Origin: Anastrepha obliqua | Lineage: Eukaryota > Arthropoda > Insecta > Diptera > Tephritidae | Direction of reading: 5' to 3' | Assembly (NCBI RefSeq): GCF_027943255.1 | Contig: NC_072896.1 | Coordinates: 38,652,501 to 38,716,500 of the forward strand | DNA: 64,000 bases | Shown: one piece after another, positions 11,329 through 21,193 of the stretch | How positions within the stretch are numbered: position 1 is the first letter of the stretch | Layout of the letters: every line of letters begins with the position of its first letter | Notes under the pieces: generated by a model | The model's database searches: none | The model's input: only the letters and a program-made list of their open reading frames with translations | What the model was told of the DNA's origin: nothing | Position numbers and translations under genes: made by a program

Positions 11329-12616
11329 AACGGAGGTTTAATTTGTAGGGCCGATGTTGAATGTCAACCACACCTAAACGTCAAGTTTTTTCTGCATTTC
11401 ATTCGACATTTTTCAATTTCAGACTAACTCAAATTGAACCATGGAAAGATACACAATCGAGCAACGCGTTAAAGTTATTCAGGTTTATTATGAAAACGGG
11501 CGTTCAAATCAAAATGCATATCGCGCACTTCGTGATTTTTTCGGTCAATTTAATCGTCCAAATATGCGTACAATCGGAAAAATTGTGCAAAATTTTGAGC
11601 AAACCGGGTCTGTAGGAGATGTGAAAACACCAGTGCATGCTCGTACAGCTCGTACTGCAGAAAATATTGCTGCTGTTCGCGATAGTGTGGTTGAAGAGCC
11701 GTCCACCTCAACTCGTCGTCGTGCCCAACAATTGCACCTCTCACGCTCGTCGCTGATGAACATTATGCATAAAGACTTGCATTTACATGCTTACAAGGTG
11801 CAATTGACTCAAGAACTAAAGCCTCTTGACCATTACAAGCGTCGTCAATGGTCAGAATTGTGGCCGGAAATGACAACAGTCGAGAAAATCATCTTCAGTG
11901 ATGAGGCACATTTTCACCTCAGTGGATTCGCCAATAAGCAGAATTGTCGCATTTGGGCGAATGATAATCCAAAAGTGATTGCCGAAAAACCAATGCACCC
12001 ACAAAGAATGACTGTTTGGTGCGGTTTATGGGCCGGCGGCATCATTGGGCCGTATTTTTTCCAAAATGGTGCCGGTCAGTCAGTTACTATGAATAGTGCT
12101 CGCTATCGGGAGATGATAACGAACTTTTTATGGCTCGAATTGGAAGATATGGATGTGGACGATATGTGGTTTCAACAGGACGGTGCCACTTGTCACACAG
12201 CTAACGAAACAATGGCTTTCTTGCGCGTAAAATTTGAAGGCCGAATAATCTCACGTCGCGGCGATGTCAATTGGCCGCCAAGATCATGTGATTTGACACC
12301 GTTGGACTTCTTTTTTTGGGGTTATTTGAAAGAAAAGGTGTACGTCGATAAGCTAGCAACAATTCAAGAGCTAAAGGATGAGATAATTCGGCACATTAAT
12401 GGCATAGAAGCTCAATTATGCCTCAGCGTCATCGAAAATTTGGTCCATCCGATGGAAGCGTGCCACCGAGGCCGCGGCGTCCATTTGGCCGATATTTTGT
12501 TCCATACGTAATTGAGCCATACCAATATCTTCATAATAAAGAGAAATGGCAATAATTTAAAAAAAAGTTCTATTTTATTCAAAATCAACACCGGCCCTTG
12601 AAACTTAACCACCCTT
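11329..12616 (+). mobile_element. Complete DD41D mariner-like element (rosa type)
   Basis: The element is 1,288 bp. Its ends GGTTTAATTTGTAGGGCCGA (from 11,335) and GGTTAAGTTTCAAGGGCCGG (right, reverse-complemented) match at 21 of 26 positions when extended to TGTTGA. TA dinucleotides at 11,327-11,328 and 12,617-12,618 fit a Tc1/mariner target duplication. It contains the intact frame 11,441-12,511. End divergence suggests an old insertion or relaxed end sequence, although the coding frame is open. Confidence 0.8.
11441..12511 (+). CDS. DD41D transposase, rosa-type Tc1/mariner superfamily
   Basis: A complete 356-codon frame, about the usual mariner length. It would cut and paste its own DNA in the nucleus. 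The N-terminal ~110 residues form the DNA-binding region (MERYTIEQRVKVIQVYYENG, then the second helix-turn-helix around SRSSLMNIMHKDL). The catalytic acidic residues are D154 (IFSDEAHF), D247 (WFQQDGATCHTA) and D289 (CDLTPLDFFFWGYLKEK). There are 41 residues between the second and third D, so the signature is DD41D, not the DD34D of classical mariners; rosa, described from Ceratitis, is the known DD41D family. No stop or shift is seen and all three acids are present, so the frame could be functional. Expression cannot be judged. It lies in a possible intron of kul, in the opposite orientation. Confidence 0.9.
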   Translation: MERYTIEQRVKVIQVYYENGRSNQNAYRALRDFFGQFNRPNMRTIGKIVQNFEQTGSVGDVKTPVHARTARTAENIAAVRDSVVEEPSTSTRRRAQQLHLSRSSLMNIMHKDLHLHAYKVQLTQELKPLDHYKRRQWSELWPEMTTVEKIIFSDEAHFHLSGFANKQNCRIWANDNPKVIAEKPMHPQRMTVWCGLWAGGIIGPYFFQNGAGQSVTMNSARYREMITNFLWLELEDMDVDDMWFQQDGATCHTANETMAFLRVKFEGRIISRRGDVNWPPRSCDLTPLDFFFWGYLKEKVYVDKLATIQELKDEIIRHINGIEAQLCLSVIENLVHPMEACHRGRGVHLADILFHT

Positions 12617-12789
12617 TATATTCAAAAACCCTTATGTGGACATTGTCACCCGTAACAAAATGTAAAGCACTGTTACACGCAGCAATCTCTTGGACCATTC
12701 ATTAGAAGCTGGTTACCAAATGCATTCGCTTAAATATTGGTTATTTTAATTGAGCTTCTTAGTTATTAGTTTGATTGTCATTCCATATA
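12617..12789. other. Spacer, no gene recognised
   Basis: AT-rich sequence between two transposon ends. Confidence 0.4.
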
Positions 12790-13056
12790 TCGTCCCCTTA
12801 GTATTAAAATAGCCTATACATTTTTTGATGTTTTGAGAAAATGAATTTCAAACTTTTTGTCGAAAGTAGCTCTCACTCAAATCTCGTTATGTCTGTAAAT
12901 ATTTATTATTTTTTGACTGACGTTTTGACCCACTTTGTGGAACTAGAATTTGACAAAATTTTGACCACATATAAAATCGACTATGGAGAATCCAAAAATT
13001 CAATAAAAGAATAATAGCCTATGACCACATAGGCTATTGTTATACTAAGGGGACGA
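12790..13056. mobile_element. 267-bp MITE with TA target site
   Basis: Ends TCGTCCCCTTAGTAT are perfectly inverted (12,790 onward and ending 13,056). Beyond them the arms stay similar (AATAGCCTAT). TA lies at 12,788-12,789 and 13,057-13,058. No coding. The size and TA site fit a Tc1/mariner-type MITE. Confidence 0.75.
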
Positions 13057-13613
13057 TATGAGCTCCAAACATTCGCCATTTTCATTAATTCATTCATTCA
13101 TTCATTAGTACAAACATCCAATCAATCATTAGTACATTTACGAATACGTGTCGATTTATACCAAAGTAAACGAAAATTTGATGTTAGCTGTTAGTTTGAT
13201 GCAGTGCTAAAAATCAAAAATTGTTAAACCATTTATTTGCAATATTATTCAAGAGAAAACCAAACGCAGGTACATGCTGAAACAAAACAACAACACTTAT
13301 GAAATGATATACAATATAATAGACAACAACAAAATATACTTTTTTAACTACACATTTTTGTTTTCAATTGCAAAAGCATAATGAAAACAAGGCAAAAACA
13401 AGAAACAATTTGAAGATAATTGCGAAATTATTCAACGGAATTAGTGTAGATGGCACAGATGCTAATAGAAGTGAAAGATCTTTAGGAAACAAAACGATTT
13501 GTAAGGGATTGAAGAGTGTGTCATACCAATTTGGTGAGAGTGAAAACGTGGAAAATATTTATATATGTAGCAATTGTTGTGAAGTGGAGATCAGTAGGTA
13601 CAGGAAGGCAGGT
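13057..13613. other. Non-coding; candidate 3' UTR of a kul isoform
   Basis: Has an ATTC microsatellite near 13,085. The plus-strand open frame 13,368-13,763 overlaps the minus-strand exon at 13,614 and looks like its shadow. Downstream (minus) of the TGA at 13,614 there is AT-rich sequence suitable for a 3' UTR. Confidence 0.35.
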
Positions 13614-13753
13614 TCAGTAAACGACTTTGCGGTGTTTTTTCGCCGCGGCCTGCTGTGTTCGCTGCGGCGTCTCTTTAGAAGAGCGCCCAGCAGCAGCGGC
13701 CAAGGAGATGTGTGTTGCTGGATTGCGGGACTTATTTCGTTTGGCGGCTGGTG
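13614..13753 (-). CDS. kul: Candidate alternative terminal exon of kul (basic tail)
   Basis: The acceptor CACAG (AG at 13,754-13,755) is followed by a frame PAAKRNKSRNPATHISLAAA, AGRSSKETPQRTQQAAAKKH, RKVVY and TGA (13,614-13,616). It enters with two bases (CA), and the base left by the donor at 14,050 is G, giving GCA (Ala). The tail is Lys/Arg-rich and GC-rich compared with its surroundings, like a real exon. The intron would be only 296 bp. Phase, strand and proximity support it; no family homology was recognised. Confidence 0.5.
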
Positions 13754-13981
13754 CTGTGTTTGATAATTATCGTATTGTTTTTAGATAAAATGTTGAAAGA
13801 AAGAAAATAATATTGATTAAATGAAAATAGAAAATTTTAAAATTAAAAAAAAAGGAATTCAATTAAGTAAAATTTGAACTTATGCGAAAATCGAACTGAT
13901 ATATGCAACGTGTGTGTATACTAATTTGTACAAACACGAAAAAATTAGGAAAGAACGAAAACATTTGTGGTGAAATTAAAA

Positions 13982-14638
13982 CTACGCGCGTCTTTTCTTC
14001 GACGCTGTGGCGCGTTTTGCTTTTTGTGCCGCTTGCGGCGGAAACACACCTTTCGGTGGAGCATAGTATGCTTGCGAAAGTGTTGCCTGCACTTGTTGCT
14101 GTTGTTGTTGTTGTTGTAATTGTTGCGCTTGCACCGCGCTGGTGGGCGGCAATGGCAGAGGCATTTGCTGGCGTGCAATTACACCAGCGCTGGGCCCATT
14201 ACCGCCGCCACTGCCGCTAACTATTAATGCGCCATTTGGCACACCACCACCAACACCACTACTAACACCAACACCCGTTGGCACACCACCAACCACAAGA
14301 CCAGTTGGTGGTATATCTCCATACCCGCCATGTGTTGTGCTGCGTGTACCGCTTGATGGTCGCGTTGATGGCCGCGAGCTACGTCCATTTGCTGGCGTTC
14401 GGCCACTTGCTGCAACCGCTGACGCTCCAGTTGCTGCCGCACGCCCACCAGCATTATGCACATGATGTGGACCGCCTGTGGGCAGCGGCACTACAGAGTG
14501 GCCGCCCTGATGACGATCCCAATGATGGGGATGCGCACTGCGATGATTACCACTGGCAGCACCGCCGCCACCGCGTTGCTCATGCGCTGGCGGTGGTATG
14601 CTGCGTGGGCCAGCCCCACGGCCTTGATGATGACGTTG
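13982..14638 (-). CDS. kul: kul last exon, cytoplasmic tail (default stop)
   Basis: Acceptor TTATAG before 14,638. The exon is 219 codons including the stop (TAG at 13,982-13,984). It encodes [20 protein letters not shown], then Gly/Ala/Ser/Pro-rich sequence, an eight-Gln run near 14,105-14,130, [13 protein letters not shown] and the basic end ATASKKRRA. Low complexity and SH3-ligand-like proline stretches fit an intracellular tail. An internal donor AAAG|GTGTGT at 14,050/14,049 would allow the alternative ends. Antisense open frames here are shadows of this GC-rich exon. Confidence 0.8.
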   Translation of the reverse strand, partial: QRHHQGRGAGPRSIPPPAHEQRGGGGAASGNHRSAHPHHWDRHQGGHSVVPLPTGGPHHVHNAGGRAAATGASAVAASGRTPANGRSSRPSTRPSSGTRSTTHGGYGDIPPTGLVVGGVPTGVGVSSGVGGGVPNGALIVSGSGGGNGPSAGVIARQQMPLPLPPTSAVQAQQLQQQQQQQQVQATLSQAYYAPPKGVFPPQAAQKAKRATASKKRRA

Positions 14639-17600
14639 CTATAAGGATCATAAAAAAAAATATATATATATGAATTAAAGGTAAAGAAAACATAACTTGC
14701 ATCCATCACTCACCATTCGTCTAAGTGTATTCATGGGCGCGCGCAGCGTTTCGCTAATGCGCCGCGCTCGCCGCTTCTTCGGATTTGAGCTAGGCGTGTG
14801 CACGGCGCAGCACTTAATGAAAATACCCATCACAATGATAAAGCCCACGCCCATTATAACTACATAGTACCAATACTCGGTGATCCATTGCGCTACAGTC
14901 AGCAAGGTCTCGCGATTCAGCAACAAATTCTTCAGCCGGACCAATGGTCCATCGGCGTCAACGGCGCGACATTTAAGAAATACATCACAGTAGCCTTGGA
15001 AATTGTCACACGGCGAACCGGGTCGTAAGTTAATGCCACCTTCGGGCAAACCAAACTTATGCGCAAACTCACTAGTGCTGCGACAGGTGCCACTGTCATT
15101 GCCATTCTGACAGGCGAGCTCACACAACCGACGCTTGTCGACATGCGGCACCGCTTGTGAAGTGAGGAAACACTCAGTCATGTTCCACAGTAGACAAATG
15201 CTGCCAGAGCATTCGCCGCGTATACAGAGTGCTGTACCATTGTTGCATTTCGTTTTGTCATCACGCGGTTTCGGCTCCGGACACTCGGCAGTGGTGCCAT
15301 TGCACGTGCTTGACCAGGAACATTCCGTTTCCTCTTTGCACTTTTGATGATAGTTCGTTGGCACGAACTGGCATGAGTTGGACAGACAGCAAGGACCTTG
15401 CGACGGCGAGCATTCCGTTTTAGCGCGACGGGTACAACCCTTTGCTGAGCTGTTCATCGAGAAATCGTACTCGCTGATTATACGCGGATAGCAACAAATG
15501 TCCTTGCATTCCTCTTCGTTGAAACCGCAATCGCATTCCTCGCCCGACTCAACAATCTTGTTGCCACAGAAGGCACCCTCCGACACCTCGAAGCAGTCTC
15601 GCTTCGAGTTGCCAACCAACACATCCAGCACATTGGATATATTGCGTACTGAACACGGTGAGAATTTCGAATTATTCGGCCGATCGCCTGAGGTGGCGCT
15701 GGCAAACATAATGAAGTTTCCATTTAGGCCGCCCGGACGACATTCTAGCGGATAATCGTGCTGCGAATCAGAGAAAAGAGTTACTAAATTTTTTCCATAA
15801 ATTCTAAATGCTATATAAAATTTACTCACGATCAATATAACAATTAAAAATAAACTAAATTATTTCAAATGTAACAACTCACCGGCGACCCAAAATTATG
15901 CCCAATCTCGTGCGCCAGCGTCAGTTGCGACACTTTCGGCGGCACACGACTGTTATAGTTAACGAATGTGATGATGCCCGTATTTAGCGAGCGTTTTGTG
16001 CTTTGATATTGGCCACCGACTGTTTCAGTGTAAGTCTTGAATTTCTCACAAATGCCACCAGAGGCACCAGAAGCGCTAGCCACCCAAGCTAAGCCCAGGG
16101 TACCACCGGTGAAGTCTCTGCAAAAGAGTTTAAAAATTAGTAATAAAATAACTGTAACGAATACTGAATTACTGAAAACTAACCTATAAGTGAACACATA
16201 GGCTAAACAAAAGTCCGAATGATCCTCCAGCGAATGCAAATTCAAAAAGTTTGACACATCCATATGCTCGTTGCAGAAGGCATTGTGTGGGCCATTGTAT
16301 GAATTGCGGCAGGCGGAGTCGTCATCGATTTTGATACGTTGCACCTGGAAAGTGAAAATATAAAGAGTTGCTACAGACTTGTAAATATATTGGATTTTTA
16401 TCTACTCCGATTTTTTTCAGACTTCAGACTTCATATTTTTTATTTAGGTGTTTAGCTCACCTCAAAACGTATGTTGCGGTGCTCGCTACGTCCATCGAAT
16501 TTAGTATTGCGATAAATGTAATTAACGGCAGTAACGTGATGTGCGATTAGTGAAGTGATCTCCTCACGCGTCTTTACGTCAATCTCGTATTTGCGGCCAC
16601 GATCATGCTGCAAGTTAAATAAATTTTTTTTTTGTTAGAACATATGGCATTTTGTTATACTAAAAAAGGTCAAACTCATTGCCACAAAAATAGCACAACT
16701 CAGTTGAACATTAAGATATATATGAAGGTAGGTATCGAATGAAAAGCGTTTAAATAAAAAAAATGCACTTCTGACACACGGTTCAAGCAGCTCACAACGT
16801 CCGGGATTAGCCCACGTATCCTCTGGGTAGCTTCCGTACACCCGTTCGGGAGTGAGCTATCGTGAGAAGGCGAAGTATTCCAGGATAGCTGGTTGTGCGC
16901 TGGGTTTGGCACCCGCCACTTAAAAATCACCCCCCAATGAAAAGACTTACAAAGCCTCGGATGAGAATGTGAAGATCCCGATACCCCAATCGTCGACGAC
17001 GGAATTGACGTTCCGCTACCCGACCATGACGTGGTGATAATAGCGATAACGCGGCCAAAGAACAACAAAGCCGCGGGTGCCGACGGACTGCCGGCTGAGC
17101 TATTCAAGGTGAGGAGCTGGTAAAATGCATGCATCAGTTTCTATGCAAAATATGGTCGAATGAAAGCATGCCTGCCGATTGGAATTTAAGTGTGCTCTGC
17201 CCAATCCCTAAGAAGGGCGATCCTGCAATCTGTGCCCATTACCGCGGGATTAGTCTTCTAAATATCGCCTATAAGGCTCTAGCGAGCGTATTGTGTGAAA
17301 GGCTGAAGCTCACCGTCAACCAACTGATTGGATCTTTTCAGTGTGGCTTTAGACCTGGAAAGTCTACCAACGACCAAATATTTACAATACGCCAAATCTT
17401 GGAAAAGACCCACGAAAGGAGAATCGACACACACCATCCTTTCGTCGATTTCAAAGCTGCATTCGACAGTACGAAAAGGAGTTATCTGTATGCCGCGATG
17501 TCTGAATTTGCTATCCCCACAAAACTAATACGGCTTTGCAAGATGACGTTGCTCAACATCAGCAACGCCGTCAGAATTGTCAAGGACCTCTCCGAGCCGT

Positions 17601-20313
17601 TTGTTACCAAACGAGTTTTCAGACAGGGTGACTAGCTGTCGTGTGATTTCTTTAACCTGATTTTGGAGAGCATCGTACGAGTCGCAGAACTTAATCGCTC
17701 AGGCACAATTTTTTATAAGAGCGTACAATTGTTGGCGTATGCCGATGATATCGATATCATCGGCCTTAACAACCGCGCTGTTAGTTCTGAGTTCTCCAAA
17801 CTGGATAAAGAGGCAAAGCGAATGGGTCTGGTGGTGAACGAGGACAAAACGAAGTACCTCCTGTCTTCAAACAAACAGTCGGGGCACTCGCGTATCGGCA
17901 CCCACGTCACTGTGGACAGTTGTAAAAGGCTTCGTATATTTAGGAACCAGCGTTAACACCGAAACAATGTCAGCCTTGAAATCCAACGCAGAATCTCTCT
18001 TGCCAACTGGTGGTACTTTGGACTAAGTAGGTAACTGAGAAGTAAAGTCCTCTCTCGACGAACAAAACTAACACTCTACAAGGCTCTCATCATGCCCGTT
18101 CTAACGTATGGCGCAGAAGCGTGGACGATGACAACATCCGATGAAGCGACGCTTGGAGTGTTTGAGAGAAAGATTCGACGAAAGATTTTTGGACCGTTGC
18201 ACGTTGGCAACGGCGAATATCGCAGACGATGGAACGATGAGCTGCATGAGCTTTATGACGACATAGACACAGCGCAGCGAATAAAGATCCAGCGGCTACG
18301 TTGGCTGAGTCATGTCGTAGGAATGGATACAAACGCTCCGGCTCTGATAGTATTCGATGTGGTACCAGCTGGTGGTAGCAGAGGAAGAGGAATACCTCCT
18401 CTGCGTTGGAAAGATCAGGTAGAGAAGGACTTGGCTTCACTTGGTGTGTCTAATAGGCGCCGGTTAGCACGAGAAAGAAACGACTGGCGCGCTTTGTTAA
18501 ACTCGGCCAATATCACGTAAGCGGTTACAGCGCCAATTAAGAAGAAGAGAAACTCAACCTTTCAGTTAACTCTCATTTCCGAATTTGGGATTTCTGAGTT
18601 GAAAAGGGCGAAATCAAAACTTTAGTCGCGCAATGGTGACACTGGATAAATGTTTACATTTTTATTTCTTTTCTTACAAGCTTTGACATCGAAATAATAT
18701 ACATTTCAGCTAAAAGTATTAACAGCACACGTATTTTAAATGATTTAAATAAGCTAAACGTTTTTTGTGGGCATGAAAACAGAGTAGAAAATCGAAAAAA
18801 TTCCTAACTAATAAATTTATGCGCTCCTTAGAAAAAAGCACCGCGTAAAAGCTAAACCAACTGATAGCGAGATGATGGTTCACTGTAGAAAACTTAAACC
18901 TAAATTCCTTCGATTTCATTCCCGCAAACCGTGCCCCCTTCAGCTTTAGCTTAGCGCGTGTCGAATGCGGTATTTGTTGCATCACTCGAATAGATTTTTA
19001 CTCCAGAGCCAGCAGCTTTTACTGTATAATCGATTTTTTTGCTTGCTTTTACCACCATCGCAATCGACTTACTGTACTCGTATATATTTAGATGTACATA
19101 TGTATGCACATACATGCATGACACTCGTCCAACGAATGTATCTCTTTATCCCCTTGCCGTGATATGAACATCCGCGCGAAAATCTCAAACAAAATGATAA
19201 AATTATGCAAACATTGGCGGTGAGCAAAAAAATATCGTAAACAAACAAGGCAAGTGCATATGCAAGAACAATGGCAACAAGAAGAAAATTAGCAAAGGAG
19301 AAGAAAAAACAAAGAAAATACCCAAAAATAAGAACAAAAGTAATGCTGCCTTCAAACAAAAGGGAGCATCAGCTTCGCTGGGACATTGGATTTGTAACCC
19401 ATTCTCCACCTTTGCATCTATTTCCGGTCGCCGCCCACCTATTGGGCGCCGCTGGTATATGCCTACACACACATATATGTATATATATCTATGTATTGTG
19501 CTGGAAGTTTCTTTATTTTACTTACATCAGCAATTCCTTCTCGTATGTGCCGCCATATCAGCGGATCTGTTTGTATATACAGCGAACAGGTATTTTTGTT
19601 CTCTTCACGTCGCGCAGCTGGTCCATTTGGATTACCACCGGCAGCGCGTCGCACACGTTCATGCACCTTTGCATGCCATTCAGCCCTATCCATGTACTGG
19701 GGCGTGTACTTGCGCCCCGTTTCCGGATCATAAAATGCCCCTGAGAAACTTTTGCCGTTGAAGTTGCTGCCGTCGCTGTTGCTATCCCTGGCCATGCCAT
19801 AAATGTCATCGGCTGCAGCTTTGGGCGAAAATGGCCGCCACGCTGAATCCGCGTCATCATCGAAGCGAAAATTTGCATCTTTGGAGTATTTTTGATAAGG
19901 ATATTTGAAGTCATCATCGCCTGGTGTACTGGTGGAGTAGTCAGCTATTGAGTCGCTCCTCGGCGCCGTCGTCATCGTCGTCGTCTCGCCAGTGCCAGCT
20001 GTGTGACTTGAGTATTTTTTTGGAGGACGCTGTTGCGCGGATGCAACTCTTGTTGCTGTTGTTGTCGCTGGTGCGATTGTGGATTTTTTGTGTTTCTTAT
20101 TTGTTAAGAATGCGGCATTATCTCGTTCTTGTTCCGCTTCTTCTTGTGTTTGTGTCAGGCGCGCGCTGTTGGGTCTGGTGTATTTGAGCTGTTGTTTTTG
20201 GTGGGTGAGATCATCCTTCGACATCGGTTCTGGCAACTCTTCGACAGCGGAATTCTGTATACTCTCCATCCATTGGGATACTTCCTCTGTGATGCCACAA
20301 CCACCAACATGTC
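13982..20313 (-). CDS. kul: kuzbanian-like ADAM10-family metalloprotease, 3' part (six exons)
   Basis: Membrane-anchored zinc protease of the ADAM10/Kuzbanian group, which sheds cell-surface ectodomains such as Notch-pathway proteins. Exons in transcript order: 20,313-19,526; 16,607-16,461; 16,344-16,184; 16,117-15,883; 15,760-14,714; 14,638-13,982. All introns are GT-AG and phases agree. Domains: propeptide end with [13 protein letters not shown] processing site, protease from [26 protein letters not shown] zinc site, disintegrin/Cys-rich part from [19 protein letters not shown]10-type [17 protein letters not shown], one membrane span and a cytoplasmic tail. The juxtamembrane [13 protein letters not shown] favours kul over kuz. 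That paralogue choice is from family memory and less sure than the ADAM10 call. The first exons are missing. The 2.9-kb intron holds a LINE. Confidence 0.9.
14714..15760 (-). CDS. kul: kul exon: end of protease, disintegrin, Cys-rich, TM
   Basis: 349 codons between acceptor CGCAG (before 15,760) and donor ATG|GTGAGT (after 14,714). It starts [11 protein letters not shown], completing the zinc motif, and continues [16 protein letters not shown] (Met-turn region), [16 protein letters not shown] (disintegrin start) and CSPSQGPCC. Then come the Cys-rich segment and QPGSPC-like [17 protein letters not shown], the membrane span [19 protein letters not shown] and the start of the cytoplasmic part, [15 protein letters not shown]. 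Confidence 0.93.
15883..16117 (-). CDS. kul: kul exon: catalytic core
   Basis: Starts with the last base of an Arg codon split by the intron. It encodes [20 protein letters not shown], then [28 protein letters not shown] and [11 protein letters not shown]; HExxHxxG holds the zinc-binding His residues and the catalytic Glu. Donor CCG|GTGAGT, phase 0. The preceding intron is only 66 bp. Confidence 0.93.
16184..16344 (-). CDS. kul: kul exon: protease domain
   Basis: Acceptor TTCCAG, then [20 protein letters not shown] and ending [13 protein letters not shown] plus two bases of Arg. It matches the ADAM10 segment ending in DYCLAYVFTDR. Donor AG|GTTAGT. Confidence 0.9.
16461..16607 (-). CDS. kul: kul exon: protease domain
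   Basis: Exactly 49 codons, phase 0 at both ends: [49 protein letters not shown]. It matches the ADAM10 segment between the Ile-Gln-Thr-Asp start of the protease and the next exon. Acceptor TTGCAG, donor GAG|GTGAGC. It was recovered by splice-site reading because no Met-started frame covers it. Confidence 0.88.
16608..19525 (-). other. kul: kul intron, 2.9 kb
   Basis: Donor GAT|GTAAGT at 19,525, acceptor TTGCAG at 16,608. Its lower part holds an antisense-oriented LINE (16,790-18,545). The rest (18,546-19,525) is AT-rich with no exon recognised and has short ATGTATATAT-type repeats near 19,080 and 19,470. Confidence 0.8.
16790..18545 (+). mobile_element. Dead LINE with reverse transcriptase, 3' AAG tail
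   Basis: Plus-strand frames carry [17 protein letters not shown] just before the polymerase, [20 protein letters not shown], then [10 protein letters not shown] (motif A). RQGD-stop-LS follows (motif B, TAG at 17,633-17,635), then [11 protein letters not shown] (catalytic YADD). The C-terminal part is [31 protein letters not shown] and [14 protein letters not shown] frame shift near 17,950 and the stop make it inactive. The 3' end is TTAAGAAGAAG. A 5'-truncated copy is at 49,982-50,612. The endonuclease is lost. Clade not assigned with confidence. Confidence 0.8.
19526..20313 (-). CDS. kul: kul exon: propeptide end, RVRR site, protease start
   Basis: Acceptor CGGCAG before 20,313; two bases complete a Gly codon, then [19 protein letters not shown]. 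The Cys follows the ADAM10 pattern GPQGGC in the propeptide. The exon then has a long Gln/Thr/Ser/Asp-rich linker with no counterpart I recall in vertebrate ADAM10. RVRR (19,646-19,657) is a furin-type cleavage site, followed by [20 protein letters not shown], the start of the mature enzyme. It ends GIAD|GTAAGT, phase 0. The first Met in frame (MESIQ) is not a real start; the frame is open upstream to the acceptor. Confidence 0.88.
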
Positions 20314-21193
20314 CTGCCGATTATGAAACGAGAGGAGAAACGGAGAAAAGAAGAAATATGAAAACAGATGAGTTAACTTGAATTAAGTAAAAAAATGAAT
20401 GAGAATTAAGTGCGGGGATAAGAATAAAGATGAGAGAGACATAGGATACACTGGCGTTGTGTGAGTGAACTACATGAACGTGATTTATTTGGACAGATTT
20501 GCGCTTATATATGCATGTATGTGTGCTTAAGTGTTTAAGCATACAAGTGTGTTCAACGCATGATTCCAAAATATTAGCTTTAATAAATATTTCAATAAGC
20601 ACAGAATCATCACTGCCGAATGGCTAAAGGCACCTGTTTGGGCAGTAACAATTTCCAAATTTGGTATCGAACCCATGACCAATCGAATGGTAGTCACGCA
20701 CAAAAACCACTCAATTAAGACGGCCACCTATTTATTATTGTAATTAAAAATTATATTCATTAATTTGTGTTTGCACAGTCACAAAATGGCTTCTCGATAA
20801 GGAGTTCACATAGACCTATCCGTTAAAAAAATGTTTAATAATTCAACTCAATTCACAATATAACACTAGAAATAAAAATAAGGAGCTACCGTAGTAAAGG
20901 TACAGACAAGTACAGTTCCATGTTGAAATACCCTGTTACATCCGACTCTATAAACTCAAATAGGAAGAAGCTGCCATAAAAAGGAAACAGACGAGTACAG
21001 TTTTATTAAAAACAAAAAGGGGAATACCTTGAAATTTTGTGGAATTTTATCCAGCCGTTTAAATAATAGTTAAAAAAAACAAGTAATTTAAGTTTGCTCT
21101 TCGAAACATAAATTTATTTATTTATTTAAACTCAAAAAAATATAATTTTTAATAATATACACCACTTCTTAATAAAATCACAAATACTTTTTC
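20314..21193. other. Probable kul intron; degenerate SINE piece; no exon recognised
   Basis: 20,630-20,735 has AATGGTAGTCACGCACAAAA and GGTATCGAACCCATGACC, a degenerate minus-oriented SINE head. Two similar 40-bp segments with ACAGACAAGTACAGTT and ACAGACGAGTACAGTT lie near 20,905 and 20,988. No propeptide exon was recognised. Confidence 0.45.

Noticed and set aside
13903..14673. Several open frames antisense to the kul tail exon
   Set aside because: Mirror frames of GC-rich repetitive coding sequence; the minus frame has splice sites and continuity with the ADAM10 domains.
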